NCBI GenBank assembly: GCA_037389465.1
Contig: JAZARR010000079.1
Location: forward strand, 124,001 to 188,000
Source of the DNA: Baylisascaris procyonis
Taxonomy: Eukaryota; Nematoda; Chromadorea; Rhabditida; Ascarididae
Direction of reading: 5' to 3'
Length of the DNA stretch: 64,000 nucleotides
Part shown: piece after piece, positions 12,527 to 25,100 of the stretch
Layout of the letters: each line of letters begins with the position of its first letter
How positions within the stretch are numbered: the first letter of the stretch is position 1
The notes under the pieces: generated by a model
What the model saw: only the letters and a program-made list of their open reading frames with translations
The model's database searches: none
Told to the model about the DNA's origin: nothing
Made by a program: the position numbers and the translations under genes

Positions 12527-13932
12527 CTTCGATTGTGCTGATCATCGCCACATATCCGACAATTAGCATTGCCTTCAAGTGGTCACATTGTTTACGCTGC
12601 TATTTAACGCGAAATAAGGACATATTGCGTGTCTAAGAGTGCAGCTTTGAAGAAACTTGACCGATGAGGTAGCAGTGGAGTTGACCTAGTATGTACAGTT
12701 GTCATGATATCACTTACCTGTGCTCTGTACATCGCATGTGCTACAGTAAGGCCGTAGTAGTTCTTGCCTTCCTCTTATCTGTTCCCGCTTCTTCTCCATT
12801 AGAAGAAGAGGCGGAAACAGATTGTGCAGCTTGAAGTACTCTGATTATTGGTGCTCGAAGAAATTGCTTGAGGAAAAATAATGTGGAAAATGCTTGATAA
12901 GTAAGACCACTTAATTATTCGTCAGTCGCTACTGTTGTCGTCGAACTTAACACGCTCCATTTTGCAGGCGTGCTGCCGAGATGCTTGCTTGAAAACTGTT
13001 GTACCAATTTCCGCTACTTTTTTAATTTCTCGTTACATTCGGCGGCACTATATGTGATGTGAAAAGGATAAACTGTGATGCGGTATGTCGAACAACCATG
13101 TCCCTAAATTCCGCATTCAGCCCGCAGCCCGGAATTCATTGTTGTTTTCATTCTCAATTATTTTTGTACCAGTAAAGTAAACTTCACGAGCACTGCACAT
13201 CGGCCACATCTCTCTCCCCATCTCCATAACTCGATTATTGATACACAATACACAACATCGTCACAGTCACATGTTGCGTCACCCCCACATCGAATCATGC
13301 CCATTTTACAGTCTTCAAAAGATCGGTTGAAATAAATGGAATGTTTATTAATTAAGGCGGACAAACATCACATTATCAAGTATGAGCAGTCCATCGGTGG
13401 AACCGCGCCATCCAAAAACGAAATTTTTCTCTTCGCTTGCAATCTGCTAGTATATAATTTTCTTCAGCTCAAAATTTGCCCAAAGAATTTGAAAGTTCGA
13501 AGTTGAAATTTACGCGCGAAAGGGCACACTTAACATGACATGTGCTTTTGCATCGAGCTGATCAAACAACTTTCACGTTTTCAAAAACAAACAATTATCC
13601 GCTAAATAGTGATTTAGTCAGCCGTTAAAACCTTTCAGAAACAACTTGTTTTCTGTGGCCACACTGGTGCGAGATGAAAGTTCAGCTGGTATGAAATATA
13701 CCAAGCTTTTGGCAACTTTAAATCCCCAAAAATCCTTCGGAATTGATAGACTGAAGTGAGATATGAGGTAGTTAATTTTCACACGATGTAGACAACATCA
13801 CTAAGTTTCATATTTTTATCTCCAGTTGTTCCCTAAACGAACCCATCGGATCAGCGAGGCGAGCAGATGCACAAACGCTCACAGACACATCGTCGCAACA
13901 ACGAACTTTTGCAAGGCACATTACCAAAGACG

Positions 13933-13993
13933 CTTAAAACATATTTCATGGTGAACATTTTCCTTCAGTCTTAGGCTGAAGACATGTTTTAAG
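13933..13993. repeat. Nested inverted repeat (hairpin)
   Basis: An outer 10-bp perfect stem pairs CTTAAAACAT (13933-13942) with ATGTTTTAAG (13984-13993). Inside it, CTTCAG (13963-13968) pairs with CTGAAG (13976-13981) around a 7-base loop. The left side of the interior is about 20 bases and the right side 2, so the fold would be strongly bulged. Function is unknown. Confidence 0.5.
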
Positions 13994-14022
13994 GTGCAAA
14001 TTACAGATTACTGACATAGGAT

Positions 14023-14033
14023 GGGGGGGGGGG
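14023..14033 (+). repeat. G11 homopolymer
   Basis: Eleven consecutive G on the plus strand, between the two hairpins at 13933-13993 and 14063-14122. Two other long G tracts in the window are on the same strand (16371-16380 and 51312-51329). Confidence 0.95.
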
Positions 14034-14062
14034 TTGGTCAGTGTCAAGGGGAGTGGTGATCT

Positions 14063-14122
14063 CTTCACATGATTAATGCAAGCGAAATGAGCTGCTCGTT
14101 ACCTTGCATTCATCATGTGAAG
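14063..14122. repeat. 60-bp hairpin, 20-bp arms with 20-base loop
   Basis: The left arm, 14063-14082, begins CTTCACATGATT. The right arm, 14103-14122, ends ATCATGTGAAG. The arms pair at 19 of 20 positions with a single T/C mismatch, and the loop is 20 bases. Size and shape resemble an animal pre-miRNA, but the loop is long for one. An old foldback element is equally possible. Confidence 0.6.
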
Positions 14123-15865
14123 AAATTTCCAAAAGAGCGTTTCTGCAGCCCAATGTTTACATAACCCTAGCTCAGGACTCCCATCGCGAATACTTTGGGC
14201 CTTCATCCCGAGGTTACTGAGAAAAACGTGCGCCAAAATGAATGTTTATGGGGTTAGAACTTACCCATAAGGGTGGACGTAGGTGAGGAGGGGGAAAAGG
14301 AAGCAGCTTAATGGAGCCCCGGATGAACTAAACGTGTGATAAAAAACACTCATACACCAGTCTTCCCTGGTTAAAGGAGGTAGAGGGATTGCAGGGAAAA
14401 CGGAAGGGAAGAACGCAAAAGGCATAAGGGAGGAGGACTCGGATCCAACTCAATTCACTGATGATCGACATTCTGCTAATCTGTACGTGGGAACACGTCC
14501 TTTTAGCCATGTGGCCTGCCACAGTATGTCATGACGTGCCACAGATTACCCGCATCACTCTACAGCTGTTTTGGAGTGTTGAAGCATAGTTTAGAGTAGT
14601 TCTTGCAGATGAGTTTCTGAAAATGTATGTTCATTTGGACATGTTTTCTGGAACTTCCTGAGCAGTAATTCTTTTTTTGTTAAATGCTATGGGTACACAC
14701 ATGAGCACTTACGCGAGTATACGCCAGGCATACAAATAAATGTGAACGCACACACCAGGCTTTTTCTGGCTGGCTTTCGCGTGCCTTGGAGCCTGTGAAC
14801 GAATTCGAATGCATGACTTGTGTTGGAATTCTGTAGTGTGTTATTAGTTCACTCGATACACGTTCCAAATGAAAAGCGGTCTAGTTCTTATGCAGATTCG
14901 TTGTGCGCTTCACTCCCGTCCTTCTTTCTCCTCCTCGATTACGGCCTGCGTCGTTCTTTTATTGTTATTATTACAATGTTTATTTGCACGTTTCCAACAT
15001 GCATGTTGTTTTCGCATGTGATTCGCTCTTGGATTACACTTACTGGCACAACCGTATATTTCGTATGTTCGTCTACTGCCTTACTACTATATTTTTTCAG
15101 TGCTTATTGCAGCTTTCTTCATCTGTAATTTGAAATAGGATCTATTTAAATGGTCATCTACATGTTGACACTCTCAGGGTTCGTGCTTGTTGTTTGAAGT
15201 TGGTTTCAGTTTTGCACTCTCGCTTTTTTCGGTCATAAAATTAGTTTGGTGTTCGAAGCACTACGACTTTCGAATGTTCCGGAATGTGGCGGTTTGAAGT
15301 AGATGCCTTTTTTGTCGTATTTTACCCTCAAATGCTGTGACTTTGTGACGACTTTCGTAGCTCTAATTTTAATGTATACATGGTGTACACCGCTAGTCGA
15401 TGTGAAGTCGAAGATTTCGAAGGTACACAGATCCTCGCGAAACTTCACTGCAGCATAAATAAACTTCAATATAATATACATAATGTAATAGTTTTTCATT
15501 GATACATGCACGTACTTTGTATACACAGTTTTTCTGCATGCATTTATACAGTGCTTTGGGAGCTCTTAATGCTGAAGTTGTTGACGGTTTTGTTTTAACA
15601 CGTCAAACATGCGGTCATTGCGCTTCTTTTGAACCCCCTGTTGAGCTTGGTACATCTTTGAGCACTCTGAAAGGATAAATAGACCGACCGTACTGGCGGG
15701 ATGGAAAGTGGACTTCCGGCATCTTTTTAGTCGCAAACTTTCTACAGTGGATTTGAGCGCTTTTGAAAGTCTGTTTCCCCTAGCCATCTAGTGTACGCAA
15801 GCCCCTAAATTTCTTTTTTTATTTCACATTGGTTGCTCTGATTTATTGTTTTTTTTTTGGCCGAA

Positions 15866-15886
15866 GGGGGAGGGGAGAGGGAGGGG
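15866..15886 (+). promoter_or_regulatory. G-quadruplex-type motif upstream of the THOC3-like gene
   Basis: Four G runs (5, 4, 3 and 4 G) separated by 1-3 bases satisfy the usual G3+N1-7 quadruplex pattern on the plus strand. The motif lies about 77 bp before the start codon, so it falls in the promoter or in an outron removed by trans-splicing. Whether it folds or acts is not shown by sequence. Confidence 0.5.
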
Positions 15887-15945
15887 CTTCCAAATACATA
15901 TTTATTTACTTTCTTTGTTGCGTCCTGTTGTTTTAAACTTGTGAC

Positions 15946-15953
15946 GGCATCAG
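15946..15953 (+). promoter_or_regulatory. Candidate trans-splice acceptor, THOC3-like gene
   Basis: GGCATCAG ends nine bases before the predicted ATG at 15963. Nematode spliced leaders are commonly added a few bases upstream of the start codon at such an AG. The pyrimidine content just upstream is modest, so this is only a candidate. Confidence 0.35.
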
Positions 15954-15962
15954 GCGTCGAAG

Positions 15963-16106
15963 ATGACGATGGCTGCAGGATGGGGTGAGGGGACTGCTTT
16001 TGGTTCGCGACGTAACGCTGTGAGTGGAATGGGCAAAGTTCGGCTCTACGAGGATGCCATGGAACATTTCAAGAGAAACGACCGGGTCAAGGTCTACGAT
16101 ATGCAG
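15963..16106 (+). CDS. thoc-3: THOC3-like exon 1 (N-terminus)
   Basis: Codons 1-48. The exon starts MTMAAGWGEG and ends VKVYDMQ, with donor CAG|GTTGAT in phase 0. It precedes the propeller and is the least conserved part. The upstream ATG at 15963 was chosen because it is the first in the open frame. Confidence 0.85.
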
Positions 16107-19100
16107 GTTGATCATGTCTTTACCTGAAGTGCGCAATTAGAAGTCAACGCAACTTTTGATATCCTTTAATCACCTGGTTTTCACAACGCTGTATGTGCGA
16201 TCAAGATGGAGTATTCTTATGTCGTACTTAAATGTATTGAATGATTGAGTTAATCCATCATTTCCAGTAGCATGGAGTAAGCAGGGAATTGCAGTACAAG
16301 ACGGGCTGAGAAAGTACATATTGTCCAGGAGTTGTATTAAACTATTGCTTGGAGGGGAAAGCGAAGGGGTGGGGGGGGGGAGAGGGGGCTGATGATGAGA
16401 AACGGAGACTGCATTTTCCCTGCAGACATCCGATTTCATGCTCTCACTCCCTTACCTTTATATACTTAATACGTACATTTCGAGGAGAGACATTGTACTG
16501 TGTGGTATGTAATCCACAATTAATTCCTGCCGTTACTTACGGTGTGCTTAAATGTAGGCGCAGAATCACACGGTTCCCATTGGGCTGATTTCATTTTTTC
16601 ACTTCCTTGGTAACTTGCCGGGTTGTCTAACTTTTAAGCACTTGGCGAGAGTAGATGGATGGACGAAATGTTGCTAATCCTTACTAATGATGTATGTGGT
16701 ATGGATTGTTTTAAAGGTGCCTCGACCACTGACGATTTCTTGGAACTGCGATGGGACGCGCTTGGCTTCCGGGGCCGAGAAGAGTATTGCGGTGGCTACC
16801 TTTGACTCTTCGTATCGAACGGTGATTTCAAATTTTTCTGTTTAATTTTCCCTACTATACTTGATTCAAAATAATAGGGCATTGTGAACTTTTCAATTCT
16901 TATTATGGTGTTGTGTTCATTGGATGATTCTTTTTAGAATCCTTCGCCTTGATACAGGGCATGATGCTTCTGGTGAATTTGGCTTTTTTCATTTCTTGCC
17001 TTTTGTCCATGCAAAAATGTGTTGAAATGCATCAGGTCGGTACGTCGGGGGAACTGGGCTGTTTTTCGATCTTTATTGTTGAAAAACATCTGGAAAATTG
17101 AGATATCTGCGGGCTAAAGTTGCTGATGTCTAATCTGGAGTGCTTCAGCTTAAAATTTTCAGCTTTCTTCAAATGTCTTAGTGTTAGGCTTTGCTCGCTC
17201 GACTTATTCTCAAAATGCTTTCGACCTATACCTCTCACCCTAGCTTAAAAATTTTTGACTTGCTTTGCTTATTTTACATTCCTAAGCGGACACGCGGTCA
17301 TAGAACTCGGGATTTATATGAGTTATTCAAATAGTGAGAAAATTTCCACAACGGTTTGCTTGCCAATAAAGATGTCAGCAGTGGTCTGTACTTTCCATTC
17401 TCCTTCAGCAAATATGAATATTTTGGTACTTATATATGCAAAGGCACTAATAATTCGTGAGCGGCTTCCTTCAAAGTCTATTGAAAGTGATAAATTGATT
17501 GAATATTTTTGCCTTAGAAGGGTAGCCTTTTATAAGGTCATTTGTTCAAAATTTCCGCACAAAAAAAGCCAGAAATAAGTCAGTTACTCTGATGTGAGGT
17601 CTTTGTATTTTTCAAGTAGTACCTATTTTATACCGCCGACTTTTCAGACCTGTTTTAGGCTCATTCGATTTGCGCCACATTGTGCACCTCAACAATATTC
17701 CAACTTTTGCAATGTGACGCACAAATCCGAGAGATTGTGACCATCCAAAATTTTGTCGTAAATTAAATAGGCGATTTTGGAGACCTTATTTTGGATGCCC
17801 GAAATTCTACTGTTGGCGATGAGGCATTCGATAATATGAGACTTCGCTGAAAGCTGATCCTCGGCGTCTCCGCCGAAAAGTTTAGTAGAAGAAGTTTTGT
17901 AAATCTGATCTTCCCTATTTGGCATCAGACGTATCGCTTATTGTAGATACCTTCAGTACTTCCTGTTTTGTGTAATACCCATCCTACTAGTGCTGTTTTG
18001 CTTAACACTACTGCTTGCGTGTTACTACCATTCAGTGTGGCTACTAGTATTGTTTGTTGACAGATGCAGCATTGCTTTATGCTATGCTCATTCCGAAGAG
18101 AACAGATTTTCACTGTCGTTAGTATTTAAATGCTGTTTCTCGAAATAGCTATCTCTGCTAATACTGCGTGTGTGGTCCAACACCACTATTAATTGTTATT
18201 ACTACGCCTACTACACACTACTGATCTCACAACTGCGCTATTACTACTGCTGGCATAAGTAGCTTTTGTTATTTTAGTACTGTTTGCTACATGATTTGAA
18301 GAGTGGATTACGCGTGAATGAAAGCATTTCCGTAACTCGTCAGTGTAGTGAAATAGCACTTAGTTGTGAAATTTTCTGCAAGAGGCGTTCTGCGTGAGCT
18401 CCTGAACAAAAAAGTTTTCGGCTTATCATCTGGAACCATGTTTTTTGGCAACTTCTACATGAGAACATGTTATCAAGCGTTGAAATTACTGACAGTGTTG
18501 CAGTAACAATGGGACTGTGTAACACGGTTGGCGAAAGCAATTCCTAATTTTCATTCTGCAACCAAGTTTAATAGCACTGTATATCACAACAGAAATTATG
18601 AAATGCTTCAACATTTTCAGTTGGAATTTTTTGTGATATTCAGCATTTCACCTTCTAAGATGAGCGTTCTAAAGAGGTTGCCATCTATTTCTGACGGGTC
18701 GTTAAGAGTTCTTTTTTTTATGCGCACTCGGCAAATCAACAATATAAAAAGTAGCACTTGATACGAAATATTTGTAGTTTCGAGTAAAACGCCCGGAGAA
18801 ACTTGCTTTCTGCTTCCATTAAATGGCTGTTTGATCTTTCTGGTTCAAACAATATGTGATAGATGTGGGGTACTCTCACAATGTTACTCGCGCATGTTAT
18901 TATTACTCATGGTAACTGTTTTCTGAGAAAGTTGTCCTCTGTCTCAGAAAATTCCCAAGGCATAGGTGCTCAAGAGGTTCCGTGAGGAGGTTAAGACATT
19001 TTAATAGTCAGAGGGTTGTGAAATGACAGCTTGATAATACGTAAAAGGGCCGTAGTGAGGCGGTTAGAGTGCTCGCTCAGAATAGGCTTAGGATTCTTGC

Positions 19101-22100
19101 AAATTTTGTATGACTTGGTTTTATGGATCCCGTAATCGAAATGTGCAAGCAGATAAACAAAGGTGAGATTCGCAATGTACTCTTGCGAATCAAACCCATG
19201 AGAATGAATTCATCGATTACGCCTAAGGATCATGAACTATTGCAGCTTAAAAATTAGCGTGTTCTTCTCCACCTTGCTCCAGATAAATAGAGCATTTCTG
19301 GGGATCGATATTTGAGACGGTTTTTTGCATTTTCTCTAAACCGTTTTTGAAATCAAGCGGCATGCTGGATGTCAGCTCTAAAATTGTACAATGGAGGACT
19401 TCTTTATAGGGCATTTCTTTCAGAAGGACATATTCCATGGCTTTGGGCACAACGAGCAAGTGGATCAGGTTGCATTCCACCCAAGCAACACTCATTTGTT
19501 GGCGTCGGCAAGCTCGGACAAGACGATTCGCATTTGGGACGTGAGGCAAACACGAACTCATACAAGACTCCCCACAAAGGGTAAGATGTGTTCGGTTTAA
19601 TAGTTTTGATAATAGGTTGCTATTTAAAATCTGCGAAGTGTGTGACGTCAGTCTTCAAAGAGTTCTGTTCCATGCTGAGTCTATCCGCAACGCTTTTAAC
19701 CTATAGAGAGGAATTCTAAAAGTCAGTGTAATGATTTATCATTTCGCTGTATGAATTAATGCTACTGATATAAAGAATGCTATTCCGTACTAGTGGCCAT
19801 GCAGCTCGCAGGACGTGCATTTGCGCAATCCCTCACATGAAACTACATGGCTGTTTAATTTGCTAGCGAATAGCATGATCTGTATTCATATTTCCACTGA
19901 ACTACTCATTCATGAAATCTCTTGCGAAATAAAAGTTTGCAATGCGCGCTGTGGCGACCTCTTTCTTTTACATATGCAAATGTGCGTGCTATGTCTCTGG
20001 CGGTTTCGATTCCTCAGCAGCTAATGTTGGAGCTGTGAAAGTGGGTAGGTATTTTGTGCATCATCTATGAGCTTTCGAGTTGATCTATCAACATTTGACA
20101 GAGTTATGGGCGATTAGTCGTGCTGAAAAACTTGAGCCAATTTTGCAACTATTAGGGATGCATTTTTCATATAGTGTCACGTCACGCTGACGTGATACTA
20201 GATGAAAAAGTTCAATCCGAACTTTTCTGTTCCTATTTCTTCTTATCTACGTGAGAGAGCGCACTATTTGCAATTTTTTGTTCACAGTGACTTAAATTTT
20301 GTAAAATGAGAATATTACGCATGGAAGGGAAATTCACCCCTTTCATAGCAGCCCTATAATCTTTATTATAGTGCGTTTACAGGCAGCCTTATGTATGTTT
20401 GTTGCACATTACTTTAGTCAATTTATGAGCACTGATAATCAGCACACATGTTTCTGTAGTCGTTCAGACATTCATCAGTGTCTCAGCATTTCTCAATGCC
20501 AAATCTTTCACTACTATGCGTATTGAAATTGTGGATAGCTTTCAACGAGAAGTGACGATGAAAACTATTTTAACACCATCACGACTGATTGCTTCGTTCA
20601 TTTCGCAGATTTATAAAAGCAGGCGTAAACTTAGTTTTGTGCTAGACTCAGCGTTTTCTTGAGATCCTCGAATAAGCAGGGAGAAAAGAGGCTCATCGAT
20701 TTGCCACTACTCCCGGCAAATCTGTTATCTTTGTGGCACTTCAAGATCACAAGAAAAATATTCCTTTCAAACTCTTTGTAAGAACCTGACCTCCCCTTTT
20801 TCTGACGGCTATGGTATGAAGAGTCATCCTTTTGCGTAGGACACTTTTATTCTATTGCGCAATGCTTCTCGATTGCAGGCTAATTTTATTTTGCAGCTCT
20901 CAGCTTCCGAAATCTTCGAAGGGACAGAGGGACTGCATTTCCTTAGATATTCAGAAAAACATTTTGTTGAGTCTTAAGTTATTGTTTTCGAGCAATTGTA
21001 CGGCTAGCCGGCCGGGTGCCAGTTGCAGAAAAACATCTTGTGCCATTCTTCCTGGCGCACATCAAAGCTAACCTCATTTTAAGGCTTATCGGATGAAATT
21101 TGCGCATGACCTGTGTCACCAGGTTGTAAAAAGTGTCTGTGAGCGTCATGACTGGAATGCAGATTGATCATAAGTGGAGACCGAAACCGGCTTTATCCAG
21201 TTCTTATATCTCTAGGCTGAGTTTGATCCAGACGTGACCGACATCGTTTTAAGGCAAGCGACCAAAGAATAAGGTGATTGTGCCAGCGGCTGCTGCAGCT
21301 CTGAACACATCTTTAGGCATCACAGCCTGTATTCGTTCTGGTGTTAGTAACTTTCAATTGAGCTAGCGGAAATATGAGATAGCTTGAGTAAGAAGTGTTC
21401 TTTGTTCATTATTTCTGCATTCAGCAATCACACAGCGGGATTGTGAAGCTGCAAAATAAATTCATCAAATTCATATATGAGATGATGGTTCATGATTGCC
21501 TCGTATACACTCATATCCTCTCGAGAGCAGATGTCATTTTCTCCTTTGAGTGGATTGAATGCCACGGCTGGATGTTTTAATGACTGCTTTTGCCTTATTT
21601 GAAGCAATAAAACGGAGAGGGTCAATATGTATGCACTCACGAAAAGTGTACGAGGAATAGAGGATACAGTTGTTTCGGGACGTAATTGTACTTAACGTTA
21701 AGGTCCCGTAGCAAATGGTTGGTATAGATGTGACATGGTGTTATGCTCTGAGCAGTTTCAGCATAGTACATATTAGTGGCGGGATATGTGTTGGTTGCTA
21801 TTGTAAATCGGTCTCTTGATGACTAAAGTTTTCAGCACAAAATTTGAACGTTGCATGGTCACCATGTGGAACATACCTCGTTTACGGCGATAAGGAGGAC
21901 ACGATAAGCATGGTGGATGGTAGATCGCTAAAAATCCTTAAAGTGGAATCGCTGAAAGAGGAAACCAACGAGTTCGCATTTCATCCTAGCGGCAAATTTC
22001 TTTTCGTGGCACTCGGAGGAGGACAGCTTGGCATTTACAAGTATGTTTTTGATTGTATAAATAATCTGCGTGGAATGTAAAACGGCAGCAGATCAAGGCA

Positions 22101-25100
22101 AAAAACATATTCGAGGTTGAGCAGAAGAAGAAGTCTTCTCAGGGTAAGTAGCTTTCCAAATCATGATTCAGTTTAGCATAGGTTGGCTGTTTCAACTAAT
22201 CTTTAGTCTGTTCGAACGTAATGTTTTTACTGTACCCCAATATTGTTAGTCCCAAAAAAATATCAATCTAGAGCGCAGCCTCAAACAGATTGTACTCTTT
22301 CACACGAATTCATTGGCATGGAAGCTTGTTTTTCGGCACACTTCGGGTTGCAACAGGATAAAATAATATGCGCTGTAGAAGTTTAGTTCAAGCTGAACCT
22401 GAATGAAGCAAATGCGGACTAATCATCTTTTGACGGGAAGATGCAACATAAACTTGTCGCAGGATTATCGTATATTTATTTAACTACTGTTCGCTAATGA
22501 AGATTATGGTTGAAATAATGCCAGAAACGAACAGGTGAAGTATAACAGGTGAATTTACTTCTTTTTGAAAAGAGGATTGCTTGAAGGATGCCGGAGTTCA
22601 GTTTGCTGCGGATAGTGCAAGCTCACTCGGCTCAGTCGACGTGCGTTTGCGTGGCTGTCTCGCCTGATGGAGAGAGGATCGCGTTAGGAGCTTCCGATGC
22701 CCTTTGCTCTCTTTGGGATACCCGGCAGCTCATATGTGAACGGTCGATGGGCAGGTGAATCAAGACTTTCTTATCTTTCTTTATCAAGACAAATAAATCA
22801 CCCTTCTCCATTTCCTCGCCCTATGCTTAGTAGTTGATAGATCGTTTATATATCCCCAATCACTTCCCATTTCTAGTAAAGGGGGAGGGGAGGGTGAGAA
22901 AAAGGAAGGGTAGACTTATTGCTGTTTGTTCATTAAAGCAGCCAGCAGAATAGCTTTGGATTTTCTAAGGGAGATTCAGTTGCACCGCAGTGATCATCAG
23001 AGAATGTGATTTCGTTGATCGATGACGAAAAACGGGTCTTCTGAGCAGAAAAATTTCTAAAGCCATTGAGAAATTTCGCTTAGTCACTGCGAATTTCTGG
23101 GCAAAAAGAACCAAGTGAAAATCCCAGTCCTTGATCGTGGTCCCTGTGAGGGGACCTATATATGATGCTGTATTTCACTATACCTTTTTGCCTAGCTGTG
23201 GTGCTCCAAACACACGTTTTTTCTCTAGTAATTGACAAAATATTTGCTGTAGTACTAAATCAGTCCACCAATACTTTTGTAATGCAAACGAATTCTGCAG
23301 CAACTGTTTCATATCACAGTGTTTTTCATCTTCAACGCATAACGCCGTCGTTATACATGAATAGTCACCCATTTGGTTGATGACCACTGAACTTTTTTAT
23401 CGCAGTTGATTTCAGGTATTTTGCATTAGGCGACCGCTGAAAAAGTTTTTCTAGTTGCAGACGTTCCTGATTTCTCTTTTTTTCTCCGTCCATGTTCATT
23501 TTCCGTACTACGCCTGGACTAAAAAAAGAAATGAAATTTTTCGACCTTTACGGAAATCAGAAATGCCTCATAATAAACTCATACTCCCATTCCTGTTCTG
23601 CAGCTGGCATTAAAAATTGTCATAATGTGTACCACGATGTCGTTGCTCCACCGCTGCAGCGCTTCTTGCCGCTTGCAGCATCAAACGGCAAGGAAGGCAC
23701 TAGACATCTAAGCTTTGTACCTGTTTTCCGCGTGCATAAAGATACGCCATTGATTAATTAAGGAAAGTCTTACGCTTTGTGCTATCTTCGCCAGTAACAC
23801 TTTAATATGAGCAGTAGTGTGATAATACAAAACACGCAGATACGATTTTCACAGCACTGCGGTGATGATAAAAGTGCTAAATTTCTTATTGCTCTGTTGC
23901 AGTTTTCTTTATTCCAGGTGAAGAAATAATCTACAACAATGCATGTAATTGTTGCGCGGATGTGTTTTGTACATCGTTGACCAAAACTCAAAAAGTTATA
24001 ACCTGTGAACCAATGATAGCGAAGAAGGAATAAAAAGGATATTTGTGCGTTTCATTGCTAACTACACCCAAGACTGATGTTCGTATCGAAATCCGATAAT
24101 AAAGTTTTTCGGAGTTTTGCTGCTGCGTTTAAAACTACAAATAGGCTCTCAGCGAAGTTTCTCTTGAACGAAGTAATTCCCACTATGCGAACAGATTCCC
24201 AAATGCGAGATGGCCTTAGGCTTGCTGAACAGATAGTTTTCGGCGAGCAAAGCAGACTGAAAACCTTTGTAACCTCCGTAATCCTGGCGATCGAAATTTT
24301 TTTTTTCTGGCACAGGTGAACGGATGAAATCAAACTTTGACGTTGAAATAGACGAATCAAGATGGACATTTTGATAATTAGGCAATCAAACTGAGCTGAA
24401 CAGTTTACAGATAAAGCGAGTGAAGTGAACCGCAATTTTTACGTTGTTAGCGAAGCAATTCGAAAATTTCTGAGCTCAGTTTCTCAGGATGGTAGCTGAA
24501 TTCTTGTTAACAAAACCCACGCAGTCGGTGGTTTTCCCATCGAGAATAGTTGCTGCAGCGTTCCCAGTGAGGAAAGCACAGACTATGACGATTTACTCTT
24601 AGTAATCGTGCTAAAATCTGCAATAAGATTTCTGGGTCTCTGCAGTATTGTTTCGCTATTTTCTTCATTTATTGTGTTACTGCTTTGCTCAACCCTCATG
24701 TGACGCTTCTCACTGCCTTTTTTTTCAATTTTGTTATTTTTTCCTATTTCGAACTCCTCTAAGGCTTCCCAAGGAGTTGCCTACCCTTGCAAATGTCCCA
24801 AATAGAGGACGAATGTGTCCGTGAGTGATCCATTTGATGCATCCCTCCCCAGTTTACTGAAGATGGCGCAACCTCCTCGTTGCCATCCTTCATGAGACGC
24901 AGTATCACGATTTTTTTCCGATATCCGGACGTTATCGTAATGAAAATTCGCTACTTTCAAGGGGCACCGTGGTACTGGCGCCACAGACATTCTCTTCATG
25001 CCGGAAAACCCAAACGGTTTCTTCTCAAAAAACTTGCAACAGTGGAAAATATCCAAGCACTGTATTTGCTTGGAAAGCAGCTGCGGAGATTCTGATTTTT

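Larger units (their letters stand above)
12527..15945. other. Intergenic region between satellite and THOC3-like gene
   Basis: No exon chain or recognisable protein is visible on either strand. The region holds two hairpins (13933-13993 and 14063-14122) with a G11 run between them, listed separately, and a G-rich block just before the THOC3-like start codon. Short open frames near 13158-13364 and 14328-15133 have no family features. Confidence 0.6.

Noticed and set aside
5368..12636. Giant proteins (up to about 2,400 residues) encoded on either strand of the array
   Set aside because: All six frames are open because the 28-bp unit has no stop and rotates through the phases. No frame is preferred, so openness is not coding evidence.
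19391..19423. Earlier start of THOC3-like exon 3 at the ATG
   Set aside because: The extra residues have no counterpart in the family, and a strong TTTCAG acceptor at 19423 gives the matching junction.
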